64,000 nucleotides of DNA, taken from Dendrobium chrysotoxum (lineage: Eukaryota > Streptophyta > Magnoliopsida > Asparagales > Orchidaceae). The translations under genes and the position numbers were made by a program. The notes under the pieces were generated by a model. It saw only the letters and a program-made list of their open reading frames with translations, had not been told where the DNA came from and did not search any database. The stretch is taken from the NCBI GenBank assembly GCA_019925795.1, contig CM034300.1, positions 30,987,591-31,051,590 on the forward strand, read 5' to 3'. Each line of letters begins with the position of its first letter. Position 1 is the first letter of the stretch. Shown in pieces: positions 12,223-24,689 of the stretch.

Positions 12223-14144
12223 TGTTGGATAACTATGGCACCCCAAGAGAGGGGGGTGAATTGGGGTTCTTAAAATTTTTAATAAAAGAAGGCAATTAAA
12301 ATAATTTTAAAACTATTTTGTAATGAATAAATAAACACATAAATTTTTACAAAAATGTTAAATAAAAATTTTTGCAAGAAATGAAAATAAGAGGCACAAG
12401 ATTTTTACGTGGTTCGGCCCGGATTCCAATCCGACCTACATCCATGCTAGCCAACTCTTGGGCTAGAATCCACTAATCCAGGTTTGCCTTGCAAACCTCA
12501 CTTCTTTAAACCAAAGAAGTTCTTTACAACCTAAGTACTCTCCTACACGGGTGAGTACAACCCAATCTAATTACAAGTTAAGCTTTACTAAGCAAAATAG
12601 CTTAGAAGAAAAAGAAAAATACAACTTGATGCAAATAAAATAAGCTCAAAATATCTTACAACAAAATGACCAAAATATTTGAGGTGATCTTACAAATTAA
12701 TGTTAATCACCTCACTACTTGCAATTGGAATATAAAATTTGTTCACTTTAAGATAGATTTATATTTTAATAAAAATATGAATAATATATTAAATAAAAAT
12801 ATTTTTCTTACTGATTTAAACTATAACTCTTTAGATATAACACTTTTAAGAAAATGCAAATATATGCCACATAAAAGAAAATTAAAAAATTTACTTTGTT
12901 GTCTTTTATGGATTTAAAAGAATTGACATATAAAACTTAAAATAACATTTCTAACTAGTATTTCATCAAATGATAGATATTTTCAAGCTAGTATATATGA
13001 TGAAAACTAATATATCAGCAAGTGAATATTTTAGAATAAGAAAACAAACTTAAGAACTTCAAGAGATGTTATTTGATTTAGTGCGTTGAAGCTTTCTGAC
13101 CAAGAATTTGATCTCGCAAATGAAAAAAGCTCTTAGAATGAAGATAAAAGTTTTTCCTCTCAAGATTTAGCATATAAGCAAGAAGAAAGGAATGAAGAAA
13201 AGTGTTAGAGTTTCTCTCTTGAATTTCCCTCATATGAAGAGGGTGAGTGGTATTTAAAGAGAAAGGGAAAGTAAAGCCAAGTTTCAATAAAACTATTAAT
13301 CTAATATTAATTTATCATCTAAAAAATATTATATTTGATAAAGAATTCATTTATAATAAAGAAATATAAGTTCCAAATGGCTATAAAATGGCTAGTCACA
13401 TGGATAAGTCAAAAAATCTTCATATACATCCAAAATAAGGCAAAAACGGCTACCCAACAAATAGTATTAAAATCAGCTAATGTTTAGAAAAGCATAATAA
13501 ATTAAATATATCTCCAAACGGGTCATATAACCAATCAACTTTTATCTATAGAATCTAAGTAGTCTAACGGAATAATAATCAGACCACGTGTCGATTAAAC
13601 TAATATTATATTTAGCAAAAGAAAAACTTATGCATATTTTTATATATTTAAAGATATATTAAATATTCAATAATAATATGATATAATTTAGATTAAATTA
13701 ATCATACATCATTAAATTGATATGAAACAAGTTAATTTAAAAAGAATACGTAATAGAATTTTATCGCAAAAACTTATTCATTTACATTATTTAAGTATCT
13801 TTGCATTTTTGATAAATTCTATGTAATCAATGATGCATATAAAATTTAATTAAAGAATCTTATAGATCATTAATAATTTAGAAATAATTTTAATAGATGT
13901 TTAAATGTGAGCAAATGAAACCATGCAAGTAAATACTAATGAACCACTAACACCCTACTACATAAAAATCTTCAAGCTTTCCATGCTGGTCCATCTTGAA
14001 TACTTTCAACTCAAATTGAAGTTATCAAGCATATCCATCAAATCAATACACCTGAAATACTTAACACACAAATTAGAACATCCAAGCATATGTTTGTTAT
14101 CATCAAAATCTCTAGAATGGGTCATGATATAGATAATATCAACA
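12223..14144 (-). repeat. Copia-1 5' LTR
   Basis: It runs 1,922 bp and matches 5839-7762. Read on the minus strand, a TTTAAATA box near 13250 could be the promoter TATA element. The U5 end has the aattcacccccc block. The pair defines the element limits. The frame 13923-14132 repeats the one at 7541 in the other LTR and is not a gene. Confidence 0.93.
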
Positions 14145-14149
14145 TGTTC
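14145..14149. repeat. Target-site duplication of copia-1 (right)
   Basis: The bases tgttc match 5834-5838 exactly. Gypsy RT coding resumes immediately after. Confidence 0.85.
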
Positions 14150-15527
14150 AGATTCATGTCTTTATTTACTATAGACATTTAAATAAAGCTTATCCTAAAG
14201 ATATGTTTTTGCTTCATATACTTAACCTCATGGTTTATATTGCATCATTACATGCAATATTCTCCTTTATGGATGACTCATCCAGTTAAAATCAAATAAA
14301 AATGGCTCCTAAAAATAAAAAGTATATATCTTTTAGAACCTTGATTGGATTTTACTATTATAAAGTCATGCCTTTCCAATTAAATAACATTGAAGCAACC
14401 TACTAGCAAGAATTGGCAAGGATAATTGATGAACAAATCCAACAATAGTTAGAGTTTTATGTTCAAGATTTAGTCATTGAATGTATACAAATAGATGATA
14501 ATTTGTATAATGTAAGAATTGTTTTCAAAAAACTTAGACAATAAAACTAAAAAATGAATCCTCTAAACTATGCTTTCGATGTCACTTCAGGAAAGTTTTT
14601 AGGTTTCATGGTACGACACCACAAAATCAAAATTGATCCCAATAAAATTAGAGCAAAATTAGAAATTTCATCATGTAAATGTCTCACATAATTAAGATCC
14701 TTCCAAGGTAGGGGTTCATACCATAGAAGATTCATATCTAATCTCTCAGGAAGATGTCAGCCAATTATAACGTTATGTAATAAATACGTTCATTTTAGTG
14801 GGATGACAATTTTCAAGAAAGCTTTCAATTATATAAAATAATATTTGACAAATCATCCAATTTTATTTTCTCATATCCCAAGGAACTCATTAATCTTATA
14901 TACATAAGCTTTATGTGAATCTTATGGTGCCCTGTTAGCTCAAACTAAAAAGGAAAAGAGAAGGAACTTTATTATGAGTATTTTTCACCCAAAATGAACT
15001 ATCCTCTAATTGAGAAATAATATATAGCCTTAATATTTATTGCTCAAAAGTTAAGGCACTATAAGTTATCTCACAAAGTAAATCTTATATCCAGAGTAAA
15101 TACATTAAAATATCTAATGTCTTGGCCAATATTATCAGGGAGATTAGCATGATGGTGAATGATCCTACTATAATTTGATATTATATTTACTCCCCTGCAT
15201 GTTGTGACAGAATAGGATCTTATAGATTTCTTTGAAGGGAATTCAATTCAAGATGATTACCCAATAAATGTTGAAATACCAAATGAATACATCATGAATT
15301 TAGAACTAAATGGGAAACCTACCTGGGAATTTTATTTTAATGGTGTAGCATCTTGTTAAAAAGAAGCATCACATGATACTTCCCTAAGGAAAGCTAGAAT
15401 CAACATAATGACTTTCACTCCATATAAAGGTCTAATGTACTACTCTTATAACTTATTAGAACCTTGTATGAACACTGAAATGGAGAATGAGGCCCTTATT
15501 TTAATCCTGGATCCTAATCTTATATTT
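14150..15527 (+). pseudogene. Gypsy (Tat/Ogre-like) RT core and RNase H
   Basis: Translation resumes with RHLNKAYPKDMF, FSFMDDSS, QIKMAP, SFRTLIGFYYYKVMPF and LNYAFDVTSGKFLGFMV, which are the conserved RT blocks in order. The catalytic YVDD box reads YVQD near 14460, so the first Asp is lost. A connecting domain and an RNase H-like segment follow, with WEFYFNGVA (15333 area) and MENEALIL (15482-15505). The frame changes rarely but stops are frequent. The copia-4 LTR at 15528 cuts it inside RNase H. Confidence 0.8.
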
Positions 15528-17315
15528 TGTTGATTTTAAACATTATGAGTGTTCGCTCAATTTCTCCTATTTGTCATTATTGCATATGTATGTTGTATGT
15601 GTACTAATGTTTTAGGTACATCATACACCAAGCACTGCGAAAGGCTAAGAGCTCAAGATTGGGTAAAATAAGATTAATTTTTGCAAGATTCAATATATTT
15701 ATATTTTCTTGAGTCAATGTATTATAAAAGGTGTTTGGTAGCTTACTAATCATGCACACACGTAGACGGGGTGAAAATGAAAATATTTTAATTTTATTTT
15801 AAATCATACTTTACGATCTTGATCATAATGTATGATCTGTTATTACATAAATTAATTAAATTATTTTTTTAAATGATAAAAATATAAAATTAACTAATTA
15901 TAATGTATGACACTACATCTTACTAGATGATTAGCAATAATCTAAAAACTCACTATCATATCTAACCAACCAAAAATAAGAAAATTTGAATTTTGAACTA
16001 TTTCTACTATTTGAATCATTTTGTACTGTATGATCTTTAAATAATTTCTTAATCAGGTTAGTTAATTAAGCAAGCAAATCAGATCTTATTAATTACATAC
16101 CATACTATATGAAACATATATCGTACTATACGAATCACCTAAGAGGCCACTGGATGAAGTTTGGTTTGTCAAGAATGATCCAACAATCATTCTGCCTGAA
16201 TTACCCTCGGGCTCTTGGAATGATTTTTATTCATCCTGTATAATTTGATCTTAAGTTAAACTAAACATATTGTATCGCTACTCATTCATATAGTATAATA
16301 AGTTAAAGAACTTTAACAAATCATATTGTAGGTTATTCATCGAACAATACTATAGTAAGAGAATTTTACTAATTAAATTGTACAATCAATAGATTTTATT
16401 GTATGAACAGTGATGGCTAAATTAAAAATTAGGGTTTTCTTAGAGCCTTTAATTTAAATAACCTATATTTCATTTTGAAGAGTCTTTAATAGTAAATGGG
16501 ATTGAGTCTTCTATGAGAGAGAGTTTGAAAAGTAAGCTTTGGGCTTGGGAGAGAAAAGTGTGTTGAGAGATCGAAGATTAACCTTATGGAAATAAGGTAG
16601 TTTGAGTACATGGAGTGTGGTTTCTCGGGTCATCATCCACCTTTGTCCTCCATGAGTCAAAGTTTTACTTGAGAGAAACACTAATAAGAACCACTTGGAT
16701 TAAAAGGGCCACCAGCAAATCTGTTGCACTATTGGTGAAAGGGATTTAGCTACTCCACCGCACCATCAATGAAAGAAATTTGACTACCCTACCATACTAG
16801 GTTGGTAGAAGAGATTTTATTAGGGCTTCTCCACTATGCTATAGTGGAAAAAGAGAGTCACTAAGACTTTAGTGCAATACCGAGAGTGGATGAGTCCAGG
16901 GAGTGGACGTAGGTCAAGGTTCAACAAACCACTACAATTTTTTGATGCATTTTTTCTTATTTTTACTGCACTTTAATTTCTTATAATTTTACTTTCGTAT
17001 AATTTTACTTTCATGCAAATTCAAGTTGAGAACATTGAGAATCATTTGGATTTTATATTTTAAGAAAAGGAAAATTAAATCTTGAAACAAAAAAAAATTT
17101 CATATTTATTTTTTTACAAAATAAAAAAAAACATTTTATATTTTATATCATTATCTTCTACATTACCAAATCTATTTTTGAACTTAAGTTTTTAATTTGG
17201 TATTAAGTTTTTCATAAAGGATTTTTGAAAAGAAATTTTTTAAACACCAATTCAACCCCCCTCTTAGTGTGCTATTGTAGTTCAAGTGGTCTAACACCCA
17301 ACAATTGAACTTTCA
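15528..17315 (+). repeat. Copia-4 5' LTR
   Basis: About 1,788 bp, starting TGTTGATTTT and ending attgaactttca. The U3 part (15780-16400) has several short imperfect palindromes, such as cgtactatacg at about 16120. The leader contains a degenerate repeat of about 40 bp (16700-16850), ggggagtggacgtagg-like sequence near 16905, and the caacccccctc block near 17260. The order matches the other copia LTRs. Confidence 0.85.
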
Positions 17316-17316
17316 A

Positions 17317-17330
17317 TTAGTATCAGAGAG
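17317..17330 (+). promoter_or_regulatory. Primer binding site of copia-4, decayed
   Basis: AGTATCAGAGAG, one to three bases away from TGGTATCAGAGC, lies directly after the LTR end. Confidence 0.75.
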
Positions 17331-17371
17331 GGTTCTCTAAATTATTTTTTAAAAAACCTTGAGAAAAGATC

Positions 17372-17694
17372 CATGGAAAAATATGGGAATAGAAATACTA
17401 TGGATGATTGTTTAAAAACATGCCCACCATTATTCAATAATATCCCTTTTAATTTTTGGAAATTTTTCATGTCTACTTTTTTACTATTCATTGACTATAG
17501 AATGTGACATATGATACAAATTGGATATTTTGTTCCTTCTCATTTTGTGAATGGTGTTAAAACTAATATCTCTTTTAATGAGTACAGTATGGTAGAAAGG
17601 GATTATACACAACTTTATGCAAAGTGTTTAAATTGTTTTTTTTTTGTGCATTAAAATTTGAGGATTACCTTTGTGTTTCTATTTACACTACTCG
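17372..17694 (+). pseudogene. Copia-4 gag, N-terminal part
   Basis: The frame begins MEKYGNRNTMDD, then PPLFNNIPFNFWK, followed by a stop after IDYRM. The layout PPLFD-N-PF-W near the gag N-terminus is the same as in copia-2 at 50246. Reading is cut at 17694 by the Athila-like insertion and resumes at 25395 with KKLWDSLCVTYEGTNKV, the conserved gag block, which proves the interruption. Confidence 0.85.
17690..17694. repeat. Target-site duplication of the Athila-like element (left)
   Basis: The bases actcg precede the LTR start TGATGGGGG. The right copy at 25395-25399 reads actag, one mismatch. Confidence 0.7.
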
Positions 17695-19167
17695 TGATGG
17701 GGGTTGTATAGTGCACTTTTGAATTATAAAATTTTTTAAGGTTCTATCTCTCGTGAATAATGCTTTGGGTTTTTTTGATATATAAAAATAAGAAACACCA
17801 AGTACTATATAAGAGTATACATGCCATGCCACATCAAGTAATAAAGTGATAGAGTAAAGTGTCAAACCCACGAGAAATATATTTTTTAGCAATAAACTAC
17901 TACCCATTACTCTAATTGCAAAATTATCCTTCTAAAATAAAAATATTATTTTTAAGTAAATAATAATTGATACAATATTTAAATAAAGTGTTTTGGATTG
18001 ATGAATGTAATTGCATATCTCTCCTAATAAAATTCTTATTTGTAATGAGATTCAAAGTATATGCTTCCCTAGATCTCTATCGAGCTAGTAGGGATGAAAA
18101 GGATATACTACAATTATATCAACTCCTTAAGAACCTATCATATTTTACATCCTATGTTTAGGTATACAAATATACTATTTTAATATTCCTAGTTGTTATT
18201 GCGTTCTTCCAATTATTCTATATATTAGATTAGGTTTTAATTACACATATGGCCACTATGTTCATTAAATAAAGAGCGAGAAAGTATTAAAAACATCATT
18301 TAACTTTATATCACAAGAATCTTAATTAGTACTTAGTATGTTTCCTACATCATCAATCTAAAATTATAGAATTTGGAAGATATAGAAGAAGAGATAAGCA
18401 AACTCTTTTTCTTTGAAATCATAGGAGAATAAAAATATAATAGAATGATATCACCAGGAAGGATCAATGTATCTCCTCAACCCTCCTTCTTCCTTAATGT
18501 AAAGAGTTGCTCAAACAAATACTAACTAAAATACTATAATGATTGTATCTAGCACTTCTCCAGTCTCCCTTAGAATTGACTCTAAGAGAGATCTAAAGAA
18601 GTACTCTCAAAAGTAATAAAATTAGACAAGTAACTGAACTCCCTTATAAATATAACTTCAGCATAATTTATAGGAAAATAAAAAAAAAAGTAGGTGGTAC
18701 TGCAGTGCTAGAACTTCTTCACTACTGTAGAGTTTGTTAATGTGGACATATTACTCAATAAACAATCACATTTCTTTGCTGGTAGATCATGTCCCTTAGA
18801 AATCACAACTGCTACTTTGCGGTGATACTAACTTTCAAGCACTGTAGCGCCTAAGGGGTAGATTTGGTGCCTTGGCTTATTAAATTATAACACCACGGTG
18901 CTTGAAGAAAGTAAATTGAATGCAGCCAAGCTAACCATTTGGCACCACAGCGCTTGAAGACAGTGAACTCGGAGCTATCATGTCCAAGTATGATGCCTCG
19001 GTGGTGTGGAAGATTGTACTGCGATGTGTAATTATTGGACGTTGTAGCGCTAAACTCAGGTTTTGATTTTCTACAGTTTTTTAGTTTTCCCTTCACAAAA
19101 ATAATTAAAATAACACATTTAAACTAATATAAATACATAAAAAATATGATATAATTTACACTTATCA
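17695..19167 (-). repeat. Athila-like 3' LTR
   Basis: 1,473 bp. The last 400 bp carry several copies of a short motif like caccacggtgcttgaag (18890-18960 and nearby). This LTR is uninterrupted and serves as the reference for the LINE-split copy. Frames 17683-17907 and 18851-19096 lie inside the LTR and have no recognisable product. Confidence 0.85.
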
Positions 19168-19689
19168 AATTCTCCCTAGCTTAAACTCTTGCTTGTCCTC
19201 AAGCAAATAAAAATTTTGCTATTCTAATTTTTTAAATAACCAAAGCAAAATTTGATAATTTAAAGTTACAAAATATAGGATAATACATCACAATCTAGAA
19301 AAAATGGAGATGAGAAAAGTTAATATTCTAGTTTAAAAAATACTAATACTTATCCTGACCACCCATTCTTATCATTGCTTAATTGGAATTTACATATGAT
19401 GAAGATAATCATTGATAATTGATATTTTAGTTGAATAATGTAGATTAAGGATTAGATGTGTTTGCAGTTAAAATTGAATTGTCATTACTTCACCATAATT
19501 TATATTAGTTCTCCCATCTTGTCCTTTGATAATTTTAGTATAAGATTGCAGTCAGATTCTAAGCTTCTAACTTATACCAATTTTTACATGTACTCATTTT
19601 CTTTTTTAGTTTTTCATTTTTTTTTAACTCTTTTCAAGTTCATCTTCTTCTTTTTTTTAACTTTGTGAGTATGTAGTTAATAATTTTCA
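19168..19689 (-). other. 3' untranslated part of the Athila-like element
   Basis: It starts (minus strand) with the likely purine tract AGCTAGGGAGAATT beside the LTR. The rest is AT-rich with no recognisable coding. The 70-residue frame at 19456-19668 is Phe-rich, on the opposite strand, and has no support. Confidence 0.55.
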
Positions 19690-20060
19690 ATATCAATTTT
19701 GCTTACCACAAGGTTTCAGACTATGCCCCTTAACCTTGAAAATGTGAAAAGTCCTCTTATCTTGAATCCTTATGGCACCATTGAGATAAATTCTAATAAT
19801 AGTGTAAGGGCCAATTCATAAATATTTATGTTTTCCAAGGCAAAACTTGTTTTTATAATTAAATAGTAAGACATCTTGACTAAGATAAAATTTATAATCA
19901 AGAAGTTCACTTCCATGCATCTTCTTCATTTTTGCATTATATCTTTTTGTTTCTTCTTGAACTACATTTTTAAATTCATGAAGTTTATTAATGATAGTAG
20001 AACTCTCAAGGTTGAGAAGAGAAAAGAAATCTTCATTTTTTAATCATATTTCACTTCTAT
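19690..20060 (-). pseudogene. Gypsy integrase C-terminal segment
   Basis: On the minus strand the translation shows LHEFKN, ETKRYNAKMKKMHG, a QDVLLFNYKNKF block, GPYTIIRIYLNGAI and FKVKGHSLKP. This is the region just after the integrase core in Athila-type elements, where a VLLFNS-like strand and a GPF-V block are usual. The catalytic D-D-E core is absent upstream. It therefore shows that the ancestor carried pol and that most of it was lost. Confidence 0.75.
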
Positions 20061-20999
20061 TTGTAGAGGAAGAACACTTTCTTTTCTTCACACACATGGC
20101 TTTTATGTTTCAAGATTGAATGGAGAGTACTCAACAACACTTTACTCTAAAATATCTATTAAGGATAAAAAATAATACTTTCAACTTATCCTTTTATAGT
20201 TTAATTACTAGGTTTGCAGAGCCAATTTTTTAAATTTAAAAAAATACATCATGGCCAAGTGCGGCGGTGCTAAACTAAGAGTTGTGGTGCTCCTTCTTCT
20301 TTCAATTTTTTTAAAAGAAAAACTCTTTAATTATTAGTATTAATAAAATTAAGAATCCTACCTAACACACCTAAAATAAAAGCTGGGTTGCCTCCCTTAA
20401 AGCGCTAAGTTTATAGTCTTCAGCCAGACTTTAATAATACACTCAACCTAATTCTTGGTTGCCTCCCACACAGCGTTAAGTTTATAAATCTTCAGCCAAA
20501 CTTGCTTAGATTTTTCAATTTAGCTGGGGTACATTATTTCACTCTTCAAATGACTTACACTAGGATCTTATTCTTTTTCTTTTTGGTCAACTTCAATATT
20601 GCTATGTGAAGATCTAAGAGGTCTACAAATGACTTAAATTGCAAGCTAACTTAAGTGGGTTTAAAAATTTTTAATAGAAGCAGCTTGATTTCATAATTGA
20701 TTTCGTAATTGCATTACTACATCTATCAATGATATTATTTTATTTCCAAATTGATTGTTTTGATTAAATCCCAGAGGATATGTAATTCTATAATTAACAA
20801 CAGGTTGTTAAAGAATGTTCCAATTTCCTCCTTGAATATTCTACCTATTGTTCCATTGATTGTTACCACCTACATTATTTAACAAATTAAAATTAGGTTG
20901 GTTCCCCCAACCAAGATTATATGTATTTGAATAGGGATTATTTGGTCTTCTAATTAAATTAATATTTTTAATCCCGTGCACTTTATTATATTTAATTAA
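20061..20999 (-). other. Interior of Athila-like element, not assigned
   Basis: Mostly non-coding. Two copies of a 'ggttgcctccc...agcgntaagtttata' motif lie near 20388 and 20459. Related text is common in plant Athila-type elements. A short gtgcggcggtgct motif near 20270 echoes the LTR repeat. Confidence 0.5.
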
Positions 21000-21880
21000 A
21001 CTTTAATCCACCAAAGATTCAATTCTTTATCCAGAATTTACTCTTAGAAATTGCTGTAACTTGTGTAGTTAAGATTGATAAAGCATCATATTCATAAATT
21101 CCTACTACTTTCTTTGGATTTACCCTATTATTAGGCCACTAGAAATTATTAGTAGCCATTTACACTATTAATTCATGTGCTTCCTCAAATGGCTTAGATA
21201 CTAATGATCCTCTAGTAGCAGCATTAATTATAGCTCTAAGAGATCCTACTAATCAATTTTAAAATTTTTGAATAACCAACCAATAAGTTAAAGCATGGTG
21301 AGTGCATTTTTTAAGAATTTTCTTAAATCTTTCCCAACACTCATAAATGATTCTCCTTCAAATTGAGTAAAAAAAGTTATTATTTCTACATTTGGCCTTT
21401 TTTGAAGATGGGAAATACTTAGCAAGAATCTTTTGAGCCAGCTCATTCTAAGTTGTAATAGAGCATGGGGGTAAAAAATTCAACCACATCTTATCTTTAT
21501 CTCTTAGAGAAATGGGAAATAATCAAAGTCTATTAGTATCATCACTAACAATATTGCACTTAAATATTGCATAAATTTTTAAGACATTGGCTAAATGTAA
21601 ATTTGGATACTCTACAGGAGTTCTCCCAAACTAAGATTTTTGAACCATTTGAATAATGACAGGTTTTAATTCAAAATTATTAGCTTGGATGGTAGGTATA
21701 TTAATGCTCTCGTGAATTCCTTCCACTAAGGGGTTTGCATAATCCTTAAGAAGTCAAGAATTATTTTGAACTAATGCTGATTTAGTCATTTTTAAAATCA
21801 TTTTGATTTTTTGAATTTTAGAAAAGGTTTTCTCAATTTTTGGATCAAATGACAAATGTTCCTTTCTATGGTATAATGCA
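21000..21880 (-). pseudogene. Gypsy gag (retrotransposon gag domain), Athila-like
   Basis: Reading the minus strand from about 21880 gives NFELKPVIIQMVQ, GRTPVEYPNLHLANVLKI, RLFPISLRDKDKMWLNFLPP, ELAQKILAKYFPSSKKAK and a YECWERFK segment. These match the retrotransposon gag domain of Athila-type elements block for block. Several stops and frame changes are present. It is the only substantial coding remnant besides the integrase tail. The zinc knuckle was not found. Confidence 0.8.
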
Positions 21881-21996
21881 TGCAACCAAAAATATACAAT
21901 CAATAATCAAAGAAATTAAAAATAAAAGATATAAGTAGGTCTAACTATATAATTAATTTAATAATATAGTTAAAATGTGTAAAAAGTTAAATAATT

Positions 21997-22013
21997 ACCC
22001 GACAAGGGTGCCA
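21997..22013 (-). promoter_or_regulatory. Primer binding site, Asp-tRNA-like
   Basis: The minus strand reads TGGCACCCTTGTCGGGT just inside the 5' LTR. It resembles the TGGCGCCGTTGCCGGGG site used by Athila and Tat elements, with several changes. Confidence 0.7.
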
Positions 22014-22828
22014 AAAACATGATGGGGGCTATGGAGTGCACTTTTGAAATATAAAAATGTTTAAGTCTTCATCTCTCCAAAACAATGCTTAGGTTTTCCT
22101 TGATATATAAAAAATAATAAATCCCACTTAATATGCGCAAGTATATGTGCCGAATCATGAATAAAGTGATAGAGTAGAGTGTCAAACCCATGAAGAAGTA
22201 TAAATTTTAGCAATCACCTACTACCATTTATTCTAATTATAAAATCATCCTTCTGAAATAAAAATATTGGCTTTGGAGATTCAATCACTAAATAGAAATA
22301 ATAAAAAATAATGGATATAATATTTAAATAAATTGTTTTGGATTGATGTATGTTATTACAAATCTTTCATAATAAAATTCTTATTTGTAATATGATTCAG
22401 AGCATATTCATCTCTAGATCTTATCTAGCTTGTAGGGTGAAATGGATATTTGTTGACCTCCTATAGTTATATCATCTTCTTAAGAACCCATCATATTCTA
22501 CGTCATATGTCGACATATGCAAACATACTATTTCAATATTCTTAGTTGTTCTTACATTCCTTCATCAAGGCTATGCATCACACTAGGCTTTAACTATATA
22601 TATGGCCACTATGTGCATTAAATAAAGAGTGAGAAATTATTAAAAACATTATTAAATTTTATAGAACACGAATATTCTTTAGTACTTAATATGTTCTCTA
22701 CATATTTAATAAAAAACTAGAGAATTACCCAGACATGAAAGAAGAGACAAGCAAACTCATTTTCATTGAAATCATACAATAACACAAGTACAAGAGAATG
22801 ATTCCACAACGAAGGATCAATGTAACTC

Positions 22829-22843
22829 CACCCTCCTTCTTCC
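22829..22843. repeat. Target-site duplication of LINE-A copy 2 (left)
   Basis: The 15 bases caccctccttcttcc recur exactly at 24675-24689. The uninterrupted LTR has the same sequence once (near 18478-18493). Confidence 0.92.
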
Positions 22844-24674
22844 TTTTTTTGGGAAGAAATGCATAAAGCAATTTATTAAATATAAAAGACAAAATACAAC
22901 CAAGTGATTGACCCCCAATCACATTCCTCCTTTAATAATGCAACAAAGGTAGGAGGAATATTATTATTACTAATATCATCCCAAAAAAATCTAAAGAAAG
23001 AGCATAGTTAGCACAAAAATCAGCTAACTTATTATATTTCCTATTAGAAAAATGAAATAACACTTGATTAAAATCATTAAGGAAAGAAAAATCATCCGGC
23101 TTGAATATGACCTCCTTGATAACATCCTTGTTTAGCATTCTTTACACATAATTGATAACATTATAGTTATCACTTTCTACAACGATTCCTTTAGCTTCAA
23201 ACATCCACTCTTAAATAACTTTTCTCATAGATAGAATCGATAACAACTCCAGCTGTGAACAATCCCAATGCAGACTACTAAACCCAAAAGCACACAAAAA
23301 TCTTACTCTATGATCTTTGAATACGCCTCCTATTCCAGCTTTATATGTACTAACCAAGGAAGCATCAATGTTAAGTTTAATCCAATCCAGAGGAGGAGGA
23401 TGCCAAATAGAAAGAGATAACTAATACAGCTGATTCGCATCCCAATTTTCCAAAATTAGATTATTACGAAAGGAAGCAATAGAAAAACTAATATAATTTG
23501 CTGCAATGAATGACACACTATCCTCTATTCCATGTATAATCTTATTCCTACTCTTCCAAGTGAAAAAAATAATAGAGCAATACAAGTTACCAAGAAAAGG
23601 CTTAACCTTAGCAAGATATTCCAAGACTTGAATACATTCCTCAAGAGAAGCAATAACCAGAACTTAAAATCCCCATTGTTTAGAAGAGAAAACACTTGAG
23701 AAAGCTTTAAATAGTTGACAGTAATATGTTCTGAGTTTTCAACATCTTTATACCCTCTAGGACATCCATTAAAGTCCAATAGCCTCCTATACATTAGAAA
23801 ATCATTTGAGGGAATAGCATTGATATTTAAATGCCACCAAAATAGTTCAACACGAGGTCTTGACTTGAGATTCTTCATCCACCTCCAATGTCTATCATCT
23901 TCATCATCTTCAAACAGCTTTTCTAAAACTAGTGTAAAAATTGACTTTCTAGAAAATTTATATACCAGCTACAATTGATCTTTCTGCAAATCAGAATGGA
24001 TAGGAACTGATGTAATTACCCTAACCAGATGTTGTCCAAAAAATATTTTCAACTAGGACTCATTCCACTTTCCATCCCTTACGAATCTCATGAGAAATTT
24101 TGTATCTTCATTCATCTCTGCAACAAATGTAGGCAACTTCTGAATACTCTTATAAAAAATCCAAACATCCTCTATTGTATTAATATCACAACTAGTAGAA
24201 ACCTTCCATCTCACTATTGGGTCCAGAAATTTTGGTCCATTCAAAATGATTTTTTAGAAATAAATCTTTTTCTCAGACTTCCAAATATTGTTACCATATT
24301 TAGAAACAAGTACCCTGTTAAGAAAAGAATTTGGCTTTGAGATAAAGTTCCAAGCAAATTTAGCCCTCAATGGATGAACTTTCACAACTGCAGATTGCAA
24401 ACCTTGGCCACCTTTTTTTTATTTGCATAAAATATCCCACGCAACATAATGGAGACCTTTATTGCCAACCTACTTGTTCCATAAAAAATCCCTACACATT
24501 CTATCAAAATTATTCACACTCCCATACGAATTAATGAATGTGTTGATAAAAAGGTAGAAAGAGATAGGCATGTCAAATTAATAAGAAGAAACTTCCCTGC
24601 AAGAGAAATAAATTTGTTACCCCCAACATTCAACCTACTTAACGCTTTCTCCAACATGTTTTGGAAATCTGAGA
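22844..24674 (-). mobile_element. LINE-A copy 2, 5'-truncated
   Basis: A minus-strand LINE of about 1.83 kb with a short T-run at 22844-22850 (the A-tail on the minus strand). It has a perfect 15-bp target duplication and a truncated 5' end near 24674. Target duplication of this length and 5' truncation are classic marks of target-primed reverse transcription. It splits the 5' LTR of the Athila-like element, so it is the youngest layer of that nest. Confidence 0.93.
22900..24674 (-). pseudogene. LINE ORF2 C-terminal part in LINE-A copy 2
   Basis: Minus-strand translation starts in the region after the RT core (MLEKAL, LNVGGNKFISLAG-like). It passes W-I--G-GPKFLDPIVRWKVS and the zinc-binding region RPRVELFWWHLNINAIPS with GCPRGYKDVENSEHI, and ends in RNase H (NNIPPTFVALLKEECD). 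All of these match the copy at 61142-63253. Stops and frameshifts are scattered through it. The pieces 24053-24244, 23525-23878, 23421-23624 and 22932-23138 are the open remnants. Confidence 0.88.
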
Positions 24675-24689
24675 CACCCTCCTTCTTCC
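24675..24689. repeat. Target-site duplication of LINE-A copy 2 (right)
   Basis: Exact copy of 22829-22843; LTR sequence resumes directly after it. Confidence 0.92.

Larger units (their letters stand above)
5839..14144 (-). mobile_element. Copia-1, complete Sirevirus-type element
   Basis: This is a full-length Ty1/copia element on the minus strand. It has two LTRs (12223-14144 is the 5' LTR, 5839-7762 the 3' LTR), each beginning TGTTGG and ending CAACA on the plus strand. A 5-bp target duplication (tgttc) flanks it. An initiator-Met-type primer binding site, gag, protease, integrase, RT, RNase H and purine tracts are all in order. The LTRs agree over almost all the stretches I compared, which points to a fairly recent insertion. 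It interrupts gypsy RT. No accessory frame lies between pol and the 3' LTR, unlike copia-2 and copia-3. Point stops and a few frameshifts make it non-functional as read. Confidence 0.93.
3190..15527 (+). mobile_element. Ty3/gypsy element, Tat/Ogre-like, decayed and interrupted
   Basis: The gypsy reading direction is plus. The segments, in order, are a region upstream of protease (from about 3190), protease (about 3897-4530), a linker, and the start of RT (about 5290-5833). Then comes an 8.3-kb copia insertion (5834-14149), and the rest of RT and RNase H (14150-15527). The element is cut at 15528 by another copia LTR; no continuation was recognised downstream. Both protein halves match the Tat/Ogre lineage. 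No LTRs were recognised, so the outer limits are uncertain. Stop codons are frequent, so this is probably the oldest element of the nest. Confidence 0.75.
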